A stretch of 64,000 bases of DNA from Ditylenchus dipsaci (Eukaryota > Nematoda > Chromadorea > Rhabditida > Anguinidae): positions 1,001,796 through 1,065,795 of the forward strand of contig SADC01001238.1 in assembly GCA_004194705.1 (NCBI GenBank), given 5' to 3'. The notes below the pieces were generated by a model, which saw only the letters and a list, made by a program, of their open reading frames with translations, was not told the origin of the DNA and searched no databases. Both the position numbers and the translations under genes were made by a program. Each line of letters starts with the position of its first letter. Within the stretch, counting starts at the first letter, position 1. Of this stretch, positions 10,732-19,835 are shown one piece after another.

Positions 10732-12715
10732 GTAAAAAATTATAAAATTGTTCTGGGCTGGTTCTGAGTCTAATAGCAATAAGTTGAGTTTTGTCTATGG
10801 AGAAAGCCAGCCAATTTTATGCCTATTTTTAAATGCCTCGTAGCTTTTGATTTTGCATAAATCTTCTTACACAAATTTTTTTAAATCCGCCTTCCCTTGT
10901 TTTTTAACTATTTTTTTCATGCAAAAAGTTTAAAAAGGCTGATTTGCAAAGAATTGGTAAGGGAAGGGCAAGGCTGAAAATAAAAACGCATTTAAGCAGA
11001 CAGCCGAATGTTCTGTTATGTCTTGCTTGTAAAAATACTTTTAAAAATACCATGGCAGGAGCTCTAGACTATATAAAAGGCATGTGTGCAAGCTTTTTTA
11101 ATTTTTTTTGAATACCGTTCAGAGCCATACTTTGTTGACAATCCAGTGTTACTTGCTCTTGATCAAAATTGAAGTAGAGGTTAGGGTTTGGTTAGCTTGG
11201 GAACCAAGGGAATTTTTCGAAAATTTTGACTGTACTATTTTTTTCAGCAACAGTCTCGAAAAACGTTTTTCAATCATGTAAATACAAAAAAATTATTTGT
11301 ATAAAAATTTTCGAAAAAATGCTAATTCGACTAGAGGATATGCAACGCTACTTGCATATACCCCCCCCCCCCCACCCAAATCAACTTTATTTAAAAAATT
11401 TTTAAAACACCCTATATCGACTCAAAATCGCCTCAGGAGTTCAAAAAAGACATTATTTTTGAGTTCTGGTAAATAAAAAATTGAGTTTTGGACACTTTTA
11501 AATTTTGACTTTTTACCTGTTTTATAATGTTTCGGTCACTGGAGCTGGGCAAAAAGAGTCTCTATGTGCATTTTATGATTAAGAGTCACTCTCGGAATAA
11601 TGTCTAAGATAAGTGAGTGCGCGCATCTCGAGCCAACCAAGCCCCTTCAGGGGCGCAGGGGGCTTGGGCTTGAGATGCGCACACCCACATATCTTAGACA
11701 CAAATCACTCGAAAGTGACTCTGAATGCATGGAGGGGGCTTGGAGTTGAGATGCACACACCCACATACCTTAGACACAAATCACTCGAAAGTGACTCTGG
11801 ATGCATAAAAAATGTATGCATACCAGAGTTTATTTATGCGGTTGGCCCCAGTCAACAAAACTATGTTCAACATCTTCTTTTTCACACTAAATTAGCCCAT
11901 TTTTAGTTCATTTTCACCCAATACAGACCTAATCCCTTTAAAAATGGTCAAAATGGGTACTTTTTGGTAGTCCCAAAACTCGCTTTTTTATTGACCAGAA
12001 CTCAAAAATAATGTCTTTTTTGAGCTTCTGAGGCGATTTTAGGTCGACATAGGGTGTTTGGGAACATTTAAAAAAAAATATTTGGGGTGGGGGGGGGGTT
12101 ATATGCAAGTAGCACCGAATATGCTTAGGGGGGGGGGGTGGTTGATGAGCTAGGGTTTCCTTTAGCTGATTTTTTTTTCCATTAGTTGTCAAAGAAATAT
12201 ATCATTTTTATAAAGTCGCTCAATATGTGCATATTTTTTTAGTGCTTAAAAATAGACCTATTTTAAATTATAAACGCTGTGCATACTCATACATAAAACT
12301 TTTTGAATTTTCGGTCTTCTAGAAGTATAACCACATTGGCTGTGGCGGTGCCTATGGTCAGTCTAATCTGAAAAAGAAAAGTTGCAAGAATTCATATTTT
12401 GCAGGGTTTCAAAGCAATAACAGTCTTTTTGTAAAGACAGACGGTCCCTGATTTAACTGAATTTAATTATAAAAATTAGTTGTTATTATGTAGTTTATTT
12501 TTTCAGCAGCTCAAAGTTATGAGAGCAAGTGTGCGACCGTTGAAGATTGCAGGAGAAACAATAACTATCCTCCCTTGACGCCAATTCGTTGCATAGATGG
12601 ACTTTGTGAACCGAGAACTCCCTTTAAGCAAGCCTGTCCTGTACCTTGCAAAACCACTGCTGACTGTCCACCCAAAACTCAATGCAAATACGGCTGCTGT
12701 GTGTCTAGTGGATGA
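10680..12715 (+). CDS. Secreted cysteine-rich protein, two exons (~86 aa)
   Basis: Exon 1 (10680-10731) gives MANISITTFSFFAFFVQ, a short hydrophobic signal peptide, ending G|GTAAAA. Exon 2 starts after TTTTTTCAG at 12507 and ends at TGA 12713-12715. Phases agree (G|CA). The mature part has ten cysteines spaced Cx5Cx14Cx4Cx9Cx3Cx5Cx5Cx3CC. Two CxTxxDC...CxxGxC units recall WAP- or EB-like disulfide modules, but I cannot assign a family. The acceptor is a CAGCAG tandem, so alternative use would drop one Ala. AATAAA signals follow closely (12729-12734). The role is probably extracellular. The 1.8-kb intron holds a foldback element. I inferred the exon pairing from phase, signal peptide and splice sites, without transcript evidence. 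Confidence 0.6.
11067..11080 (+). promoter_or_regulatory. Strong TATA-like sequence inside an intron
   Basis: 'gactatataaaaggcatg' is a textbook TATA box, yet no start codon with a useful frame follows (the nearest ATG stops after seven codons). It may belong to an unrecognised non-coding transcript or a repeat. Confidence 0.2.
11338..12145. repeat. Foldback element with poly-C/poly-G ends
   Basis: The left arm, 'acttgcatataccccccccc' followed by 'caccctatatcgac' and 'gacattatttttgagttctg', returns inverted at 11945-12120 ('cagaactcaaaaataatgtc', 'cgacatagggtgt', 'ggttatatgcaagtag'). The centre (11545-11830) is a copy of the GC-hairpin repeat also seen at 24790-25060 and 44550-44930. A partial copy of the outer arm is at 18310-18425. 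Confidence 0.65.
11545..11830. repeat. GC-hairpin dispersed repeat, copy A
   Basis: Shares 'ggtcactggagctgggcaa', 'gagtgcgcgcatct', 'cgaaagtgactctg' and 'tgtatgcataccagag' with two other loci. The core around 11640-11670 is the inverted pair 'aagccccttcaggggcg' / 'gcagggggctt'. A 70-90-bp subsegment ('cacccacata...ttagacacaaatcactcgaaagtgactct') is tandemly duplicated here. Confidence 0.65.
12208..12335 (+). repeat. Direct repeat copy 2, in the Cys-rich gene intron
   Basis: Second copy of 10520-10640, same orientation, ending shortly before exon 2. Confidence 0.65.
12507..12715 (+). CDS. Exon 2 of the Cys-rich gene (mature domain)
   Basis: Sixty-nine codons including the stop after two phase bases. 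All ten cysteines are here, ending KYGCC plus four residues. The acceptor TTTTTTCAG|CAG can also splice three bases later. Confidence 0.65.
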
Positions 12716-12728
12716 AATAAAAAAATGA

Positions 12729-12734
12729 AATAAA
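12729..12734 (+). terminator. Poly(A) signal AATAAA of the Cys-rich gene
   Basis: AATAAA 14 bases after the stop codon. An earlier AATAAA overlaps 12716-12722. Confidence 0.45.
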
Positions 12735-12739
12735 TACTT

Positions 12740-13700
12740 ATAAACCTTATACATCTACAAAATATATATTGGAGGCACACTGACAAAGGGGTTTGTGAGC
12801 TGTATATTGAAAAACTCACAAACTGGAAAAGCCGGTCAGACTGCACAATCCAAAAGACCATAAATTTCAACTTTTTATAGGACAGGGTAAGAATAAAATT
12901 TTATAGAGCTACATTTTTTATTAATTTAGCCATTTATAAATTTTATTTTCCCCGTGCCTTATAAAAATTATTTGCAAAAATTTTTCGCTTTTGTCCTCCC
13001 TGTTGATAAAATAAAATACAATTTTTACCTTAAACTAACTGTTAGTTTAAGGGTTAACCTTGACTGGGGGAAAAAAAGGGAGGGGGTGTGGGTTTTGGTT
13101 GGTAGGTGTGCGATCGAGCAAAGGGTGCGGGGCACAATTTAGTCAAAAATATGTTTCTTGAGTCGAATTATGGATGAAATCTGAAAGATTATTTAAAAAT
13201 TTGTGATACGCGCAAAATGTGCTTCTAAAACCTTTTTGAGGCCTAACTTGAGCTCTAAAAACAATTCATTTGCTTTGAAAGGTCGAATTATTGCAATTTC
13301 CTGGCTTAACACGCGAAAGACCGCATGTCCTGAAGGTACATTCTTGTGCAGAATTTTACGCTGAACAATTCTATTTTTCAACCTTCTGAAGATATTTAAG
13401 CATTGCAGCATACGCGCATAAATTCTTTATTTCGGACTTGGTCTGGTTTAGATAGGACGCTTATTTATACTATACTTTTTATTTTATTTTCTTGCTTGTG
13501 GCAGTCATGGTTAGTTCGATAACCTATATGAATAGTTTAATAAGTAATTTTGTTGATTATAGTGATTATTGTCACCCCAGTCACCATAATCAACTTGATC
13601 GACCTGAAAAATAAAAAAATATATAGTAAAATAGGCATCCCCCTAAACCAGAACAGGTCCCAAAACTCATCAACACTCTAGAGATATATCTTTATCATTG
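12740..13700. other. Stretch with no recognised gene
   Basis: AT-rich sequence with a G-rich tract (13061-13110). I see no family resemblance in the short frames. Confidence 0.4.
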
Positions 13701-13714
13701 AACTATTTTCGCGC

Positions 13715-13955
13715 TTACTCAAGACCGATTCCTTGTATCTGCTCAGCCAACTTCTTCTCATCTTGCGCGAGCTTCACCTTGCCTCGACCACTCGGAACCG
13801 GCCCAACTTTCTTGAAGCAGTGAATAGCGTCGTCTTCATATCCATCGGTGGCATTGGGAACTCTGCACGATTTGAATGACTCAACGATGAGCTCCTTCAA
13901 GAGATTCTCCCAGTCTTCGACAATCCATCGGAGTTAGACGGCCGTTGTCGCAGCT
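13715..13955 (-). pseudogene. C-terminal remnant of a pogo/Tigger-type transposase
   Basis: On the minus strand a frame reads RWIVEDWENLLKELIV, then SFKSCRVPNATDGYEDDAIH and on to TAA at 13715-13717. The W-W...IVxSFxxCxVxNAxDGxEDD pattern matches the extreme C-terminus of pogo/Tigger DDE transposases, where the end of the catalytic domain is followed by 'SFxxCGIxNALDGxED'. No catalytic domain precedes it: upstream sequence is a short tandem-like 'gagagtgtggttctattaga' stretch (13950-14030). It is a fragment from a relative of the elements that supplied the many TA-flanked MITEs here. Confidence 0.5.
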
Positions 13956-14459
13956 TGAGAGTGTTAAGGAGTGTGGTTCTATTAGAGAGTGTGGTACTAA
14001 CAGAGAGTGCGGTTCTATTAGAGAGATTACGGTATGCAACTTTAAAGAGGCAGACCATGCAAATTTTTATAACAGATGAAACTAGTTTCATGTGCAAAAG
14101 AAAGCGCAGATTACGAGCTTTTGAATGACATATTATTGAGGTATTTGCGACAATGGAATGAAAAAGTTTTACCTTGAAGAAATAATTGTTTTTATGTTCT
14201 AAACGTTGTTCATACAAAATATGCACAAAAAGTGTGAAAATGCCATTTTTTAGTGAATAGTAGATACTATCCGACAGAGCAGGAAAAACTGCACCAGATA
14301 ATGCTTTCAAAAAACAAGGCTTTTATAGTGTTTAGCAAACCGTCAAAAGTAAATTCTAAAAATCATCTCTGCCTGAAACTTTGATTTCGATAACGAAACC
14401 TCAACCTCTGACCCCGGATTCGTGTGCGGCATGGCCGATTTACTTTTGAAACAGCTCTC

Positions 14460-14592
14460 TGATTTGCTCACTCACTATCAAATTGAAAATTCCGCTCAAG
14501 ACAAAAAATATTTAAAATTTGAAAAAATTCGAATTTAAATTTTTTGTCTCGAGAGGAATTTGAAATTTGATAGTGGTTGGGCAAACCAAAGA
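14460..14592. repeat. Palindromic MITE, about 130 bp
   Basis: 'ctatcaaattgaaaattccg' and 'ctcaagacaaaaaat' return inverted as 'ttttttgtctcgagagga' and 'atttgaaatttgatagt'. Related arms occur at 10240-10290 and 53410-53485. Confidence 0.65.
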
Positions 14593-14709
14593 GACAAAGA
14601 AAAATTTTTGAATTGGCGGGCACCAATTTTGATCGCACAGAACGCACTCAGGTCGACAGTTGGGTCTACACGGTGACTATGCTAACAAAATTTTGACAAT
14701 AATTTAATG

Positions 14710-14715
14710 TTTATT
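14710..14715 (-). terminator. Poly(A) signal of the proline-rich gene
   Basis: AATAAA on the minus strand, about 80 bases after the stop codon at 14796-14798. Confidence 0.5.
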
Positions 14716-14795
14716 CGAACAAATAAAAAATAAACTGATTTCAAAAGTCATCCCTGAGTACATATTAAACCGTATCAAAGTTTGTTTAAATCAAT

Positions 14796-15313
14796 TTAAT
14801 GCAGTGGCTGCCAAATATTTCTGAATCGGAAGTGTTTCTGGGTAACTCCATAAAAACGGCTGTGTCCTCTGCTTCCTTGGTTTCTCTCATCTTGCCCGTT
14901 TGCAGCCACTGGAGCCGGCTCTTCTACTGCCACTGGATCTATGTCATATCCCACATTGGCTGTGGTGGCACCTTGCTGGCTGTTAGAAGCAGATGCTGAA
15001 GAAGAGTCAGGCAAAGTGCTGATCACAGAGTTTTTCTGGTTCAACTGGTCTATGGTCTCCTGGGAAAGCCGGTTTTCAGCTTTTTGACCTTGTTCAGCAT
15101 TGCTACTGGGTGATGCAGGTTCGGTGCGTTGAGCGTGGTGTTGAGACCACTGGTTTGGAGGGGCATTGTTGGCATTGTGGTGGTCAGCGTCGGTTTCTGA
15201 ATTGAGGCTTGAGTGGCTGTTGACTTCTGGTTCGGAGCCAGAGCTAGAGTGGGTGACTGGAGGAGGAGGTGGGGGTGCTGGAGCTTGCGCGTAGCCTGGA
15301 GGGACTGCGTAGG
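14796..15313 (-). CDS. Exon 3 of the proline-rich gene (hydrophilic tail)
   Basis: Uninterrupted 172-codon frame including TAA, starting AYAVPPGYAQAPAPPPPP after the phase base, then Ser/Asn/Gln-rich. No cysteine and no membrane segment. Confidence 0.65.
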
Positions 15314-16957
15314 CTAAAAATAGTATGATTATCAGATTGCATTAAAAAATAGTTTTGGCAGAGCCTCTGAAAAGGTGTGCATGGGCCGTACTTGCGAAAT
15401 TTGGTCCGAGAGGGTAAATAAAATTCGGTTACGGCCAGTCTGAACTATTTTCCCCCAGTCAACATATTCCACAAATTTCCATAGTTAACAGATTTTCCAT
15501 AGTCAACTATTTTCTCATAGTCAACATATTTTACATGGTTAACGTAATTTTCATAGTCGATGAAATTTCCATAGTCAACAAATCTTACACAGTTAACAAA
15601 TTTATACATAGTCAGCAAATTTTCCAGGCTTCTGTTAGGCCAGCCCGTGACTTTTTCATCTCGGATTTTTTAAAGTATGCACGGGCCGGCTCATGAATGC
15701 CTTTGGGCCATGATGATCCGGGTTTTGGCGTACTAAGACAGGGTTCAGTGTTTTTAAAAGATACCAGTTTGAGGAGCTCCCCATGGAGCACTAGGCTGCA
15801 TCCACACATTGAATGGGTTAGGCATAGGTTGTGGAGGAGGTGGTGCAAAAGCTGCAAATGGATTATAAGGTGCAGCAGGTTGCCAAGCAGGTGGAGGAGG
15901 AGGGGGTGGAGGAGGTGCTACAGAAGTGGGAGCTGGTGATTCCACTCTCAGATCCACTGAAGCTGTTTTCTCAGTGGGTGAAGGAGCAGCCACGTAACTA
16001 GGTGGTGGCGTCACATAAGCTGGGGGTGGAGCTAAAGTGGCCAAGGTGGGCCATACAAATGGAGGAGCTGGAGGAAGGGTGGGTAGAGTCGGCACCACAT
16101 AGGCTGCAGGGGCTGCAGTAGTTGGAGGTGGGGCTGGAGTGGTTACAGGCGGGGGTGGGGTGGAGGCGGAGCTGTGTGGTAAGCTGGAGGAGCCACATTG
16201 TAGATGGCAGGAGGAGGTGGTGGAGGGAAAGTGGGCCAACAAAGGGTTGAGGTGGAGGTAGAGTAGGTAGGGGTGCTAGAGTAGGGAAAGAAAATGCTGG
16301 AGGTCCAGTGTGGTAGGATGGAGGAGCAGCTGTGACTGGAGCAGCAGTGGTGGCTGGAGGAGGAGGTGGAGGGGATGGAGGTGCTACATAATAGCTGTTT
16401 GACACAGGGGGCGCGGCATAGCTGAAAATAGGATTGTTTATAGGTGGTTTTTTTAGATTTAATTTTTTGGATGCCTTGGTCTCCCAAGCTGATTTTAGTT
16501 ACTTACTAAGTAGCTGTAAAATCAGCCTAGACGACCAAGGCGTTCAAAAAATAAAATTTTTGTGGTTAATTCCAGAAATGGCTTTTTGAGTTTTTGTGGG
16601 TAGAAGGGACGGCTTTTTTGATGTTTTTAAAAAGAACGAAAAAATGCTAAGAGCTAATAAAAATTTTAAGGGTTTACTTTCACAGTTAGATCGCTTCCCT
16701 TGTAAGTAAAATTTTGAATGCCAACTGATATTTTATACGCCAAATAAACATGGGTCCTGAGAAAAGTGACCTGTGAAGACGAAATTTTTAGATCCAGTAA
16801 CGAAAAAAAACTTGGCGAAATTTCTAGGCCCACTCTATAGGTAACTGAAAACTCACGCTATATTAGGGTCAGGAAGACCTCCAATGCACGCATACACAGA
16901 AGTCAATGGTGAGCTGCAAATTAAAGCCAATAGAAGCAGAGGCCTGAGTCTACTCAT
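14796..16957 (-). CDS. Secreted proline-rich protein, three exons (~425 aa)
   Basis: Exon 1 (16957-16857) begins MSRLRPLLLLALICSS, a clear signal peptide, and ends GC|GTGAGT. Exon 2 (16421-15765) follows ATTTTCAG and encodes Pro/Ala/Thr-rich repeats such as PPSYHTGPP, PPPAYVTPPPSYV and FVWPTLATLAPP. Exon 3 (15313-14796) follows TTTTTAG and is a Ser/Asn/Gln/Glu-rich, hydrophilic tail ending PLH. Exon 2 is broken twice, near 16235 and 16155. Each break is mended by one extra base, and 657+2 bases fit the phases of both neighbours exactly. The first break falls in 'tttgttggccc', whose second repeat copy reads FVWPT, so one T is missing there. Low-complexity sequence hides homology. A role in cuticle or other extracellular matrix is a guess. 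Intron 2 contains a hAT-like minisatellite. Confidence 0.65.
15370..15690. repeat. hAT-like minisatellite element in intron 2 of the proline-rich gene
   Basis: Degenerate 22-25-bp repeats 'catagtcaacaaatttt' (15455-15635) are flanked by 'gtgtgcatgggccgta' and 'gtatgcacgggccggctc'. Inverted relative of 3865-4110. Confidence 0.55.
15765..16421 (-). CDS. Exon 2 of the proline-rich gene (Pro/Ala repeats, two frame breaks)
   Basis: Acceptor ATTTTCAG|C, donor ACTG|GTATCT. Three frames must be read in turn: YAAPPVSNSYYV..., TFPPPPPPAIYNVAPP..., TPPPPVTTPAPPPTT... . Both changes of frame are single missing bases. Confidence 0.6.
16470..16545. repeat. Short perfect-type hairpin of the CCTTGGTCCCC family
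   Basis: 'gccttggtctcccaagctga' followed by its near-complement 'atcagcctagacgaccaagg' with a 20-bp centre. Lies in intron 1 of the proline-rich gene. Confidence 0.6.
16857..16957 (-). CDS. Exon 1 of the proline-rich gene (signal peptide)
   Basis: Thirty-three codons plus two bases. The signal peptide is probably cleaved near SVYA-CIGG. Donor GC|GTGAGT. Confidence 0.65.
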
Positions 16958-17053
16958 CTTTTTTTTCAAATAAACCAAAATATTTTTTGGTCAATAAATA
17001 AACTTTATAAACAAATCAACGAAAGAATGACAAATCAAGCAGAAATAGCCCCA

Positions 17054-17062
17054 CTTTTATAT
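17054..17062 (-). promoter_or_regulatory. TATA box upstream of the proline-rich gene
   Basis: Minus-strand GATATAAAAG about 100 bases before the ATG at 16957 would place the start site ~70 bases upstream of the ATG. A second candidate, GCTATATAAAAAG, is near 17346-17358. Confidence 0.35.
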
Positions 17063-17800
17063 CAAAATTTGTCCTTGCCAACGGCAACTTGGTGAAATCT
17101 TTGCCGCAATCTTATTTTTCTCTTCCTTAGCCATTTTACAACTTTTTGAAATCAGGTTTCAGTCTTGGTTTTTAACTTTTTCTTTTGTGCAATATCCCTT
17201 GTTGTCTGATTATCCAATTGATGACAGATGAATAAATTTTCTTTTTCTTTCTTGGAGGTCATCTGATGAGGTGGAGAATCAAGTTTTACTTTTATTTTTC
17301 AGTTATTAGTCTTCTTCCTAGACCTATCAATTGAATCATTTTGGTGGACTTTTTATATAGCCAGAATTAGCTAAGCGCCGGACAGTAGGAATAAAAGTGG
17401 AAATATGAATCGTTTAGATCAAATTTTTCTTCAACAGTGTCCTATATGCAAAACCTGGTAAAATTCTAATCTAATAGGATATTAGTCAAAACTAAAATTT
17501 GTAAAATTTCTTAAAAAAAAATTCCCGGCGCTCGAGGTTTTCTTCTGTTTCAAACAAAAGCTTTGTTCCCTTTCCGAAAGGGAAACCTACTCTCGAATCG
17601 AGAGTCTCGATACAGTGCGACCGTCATATTTTATTCAAATAAAAAACAGTAACAAAAAAAGTTGAAAAAACTAAACAAAAACTGACTGAACACTGCTCAA
17701 AATAGAAAAAAACATAAACAAATGAAAAGACTCACTGTGTATTCACATTTTGCGATTTTTGTTATCTGAAACGAACAATTTTTTTCGCCGACTGCTCTTA

Positions 17801-18128
17801 ATGTTAAAACTTCTAGTTAAAACAATCACTTTTTTATTGCTATTTTTGGTAGCTGAAGCTAAGTACGGAAATCATTGGGGCAGGTCATGCTAATTACCTT
17901 CCTAATTACATTGATGGTTGGGACAAGTGCTGTTATGAACACGATTGGTGTGTGAAACCTGGTTTCTGGTACTTTTCCAACAATATGAAATGCCATTATA
18001 AGGTGGTCCAATGTCTGTGGCCGAGATGAGGCGCACTGGAAGAAATATGCCTGTTGCTATAATGGATATCTACAACATATATTATTACTGATTTATTTTG
18101 AAAAAATTATCATCAAGCAAAAAAGTTA
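17801..18128 (+). pseudogene. Secreted phospholipase A2-like gene, frame broken
   Basis: ATG 17801 starts a hydrophobic signal peptide (MLKLLVKTITFLLLFLVAEA) followed by KYGNHWG, resembling the calcium-loop start of secreted PLA2. A second frame carries CCYEHDWC, the PLA2 active-site signature CCxxHDxC with the catalytic His-Asp pair, then further cysteines. A third frame carries CGRDEAHWKKYACCYNG. The frame changes near 17881 and again near 18014. Both are +1 type (an extra base, or two missing), unlike the -1 breaks in the neighbouring genes. Known PLA2s hydrolyse the sn-2 ester of phospholipids; the size (~105 residues) is near the usual 110-130. This is either a decayed gene or one with sequence errors. 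I did not find introns or a poly(A) signal. Confidence 0.5.
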
Positions 18129-18299
18129 GTTTTAGTTAAAGAACGATTTGGAAGCTTATGTCACAAAATTTGAAACGACAATATAAATATGTGTTTCTGA
18201 AACAACTTTTCAAAAGTGTTTCTAAAAGCTCTTTTTACCAAGTCTACTGTTAAAAACATGGGAAAACAGTCAATTGGTCGGAAATTCAAAGAGCCCAAG

Positions 18300-18430
18300 A
18301 CTTAATTTTTCATAGACCACAACTTAAAAATAATTCCTTTTTTGAGCTTCTAAGGTGATTTTAAGTGGGAATGCTTTGTAGAAGTTGATAGTGAGAGGGG
18401 GGGGGGTGCTACATCCAAGTAGGGTTAGAA
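18300..18430. repeat. Partial copy of the poly-C/poly-G foldback arm
   Basis: 'taattccttttttgagcttc', 'gtgattttaagt' and a G11 run match the right arm of 11338-12145 ('aataatgtcttttttgagct', 'gcgattttaggt', G runs). Confidence 0.5.
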
Positions 18431-18707
18431 ATCGACCCAAATTTTCGAAAATTCTAGAGATTCAGTGTCCCAAATCGATGACATATTTTCAAAGGGCAGA
18501 ACCTAACACTGCTTTAACAAAAAAAATCGAGGATGTTTTGCTTAATCAACCGTATTTCCTCTAAAAAGGCCACAGGGCCTTTTTATTCAAAACCCAAATT
18601 TTCGAAAAAATTTCAAACTGATTTTTAAATTTCCGGGGAAAATCAGAAATCGGAAAAAACAGAATCGGGAGGTAGAGAAAGAGCTCGTAGGAGTTAAAAA
18701 AGGTTTC

Positions 18708-18897
18708 GCCTTGGTCCCCTTGTTGATTTTTTATGTGTTTTTAAGCTTCAGGCTTAGACAAGGGTAGGCCAGCGTATGTCAGGGCAGACTCAAATATATC
18801 TCAGACGCATGTTTGGATCCAAGCTAACATACGTTGGCCTACCTTTGCCTAAACCTAGGCCTAAAATGTCTCAACAGGGGGACTAAAGCGGAAAAAC
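18708..18897. repeat. CCTTGGTCCCC-family MITE with GCCAGCGTATG core
   Basis: Ends 'cgccttggtccccttgttga' and, inverted, 'tcaacagggggactaaagcg'. Inside, 'ggcttagacaagggtaggcc' / 'ggcctacctttgcctaaacc' and 'agcgtatgtcag' / 'ctaacatacgtt' are paired. Related copies: 31158-31320, 43580-43775, 57500-57770, and the target of the foldback element at 58410. Confidence 0.7.
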
Positions 18898-19036
18898 CCC
18901 CATTGAGGGTAGGGCCGGAAATACGGTATATAAATCTGTCATGTTCTATTCAGATTTCAATTATTTATTTATTTAATATCACTTTTCATACAATTTGCAC
19001 AAAATATATCACAAATGATTTCTCACAAATGCAAAA

Positions 19037-19835
19037 TTAAAAAAACAATATTGCACAAAAAAAAATAAAAATTAGCAACAAATCAAAAATAGTTGCATTC
19101 CAAATACTATTGGCTGGCACCACTGGCAAAATAGTACTATTATTATTATTGGTTAAACCATTATTTCCGAAGTTTATCAAATTCATGCCGTTCAAAAATC
19201 CCGTAAATCCTTTGTTATCTGTCAAATTTGTAAAATTCAAATTCTGGTGTTGCTGGAGCATCAGCATTTGAGCCATTTGGTTGTTGAAATAGTCCATATT
19301 ATTATTCATGGGCTCCACACTAGCTGGTTTACTGGCACAGGCCTGGGCCAGTTGCTGTTGCAGCTGTAGTTGGAGCAAAAGCTGAGAAGTGGTCACTTGC
19401 TGGGGAGTAGACTGGCTAGCAGATGTTCTTGCGACAATATATTGCTGGATTCTGACTTATTAAAAATTTGGGGCTGGAAATCTGAGGTTTTGCTCTGAGA
19501 CTGAAGGGCCAGAAATTGCTGGAAATGCTCCAGAGAATTTAGATTGGGACTTGCGGGACTAATCGCATAGGATTTGGAAGGAGTTTCTAAATTGGTTTTG
19601 GCTGGACTATCAGATTTTTTGGGATTTTGAGGTATTCGGACACGGATTGGGGGATGGTGGGCAGGGTGACCCACTTGTAATCTTCGGAATTGGACTCGGT
19701 AGACATGGTTTTGGGGGTCTGCACTGGTTTGGAGAGGTTGTGGAAGGGAGTGTAGTTGGATTCAGATGACTTTTTGGAGTTGAAATTGCAGGAAAATGAG
19801 TGGGCACGACGTTTGGCTTCAGAGTCTGGGTTCAG
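19037..19835 (-). CDS. Exon 5 of the DM gene (two frame breaks)
   Basis: Acceptor ATTTACAG|CTG. Reads LNPDSEAKRRAHSFSCN, then after a missing base in an A6 run (near 19618) SDSPAKTNLETPSKSYA, then after another near 19438 a Gln-rich QLLLQLQLQQQLAQACA and Asn-rich tail to TAA. 799+2 bases = 267 codons. Confidence 0.65.

Noticed and set aside
15697..15939. Plus-strand frame opposite the proline-rich exon.
   Set aside because: Shadow of the minus-strand GGAGG/CCTCC repeats; the minus strand has signal peptide, splice sites and phase agreement.
19037..19396. A separate small membrane protein at the end of DM exon 5 (hydrophobic LLLIFIFFCAILFF).
   Set aside because: The hydrophobic tail is U-rich sequence at the 3' end of the DM exon; the frame begins without an ATG inside the exon.
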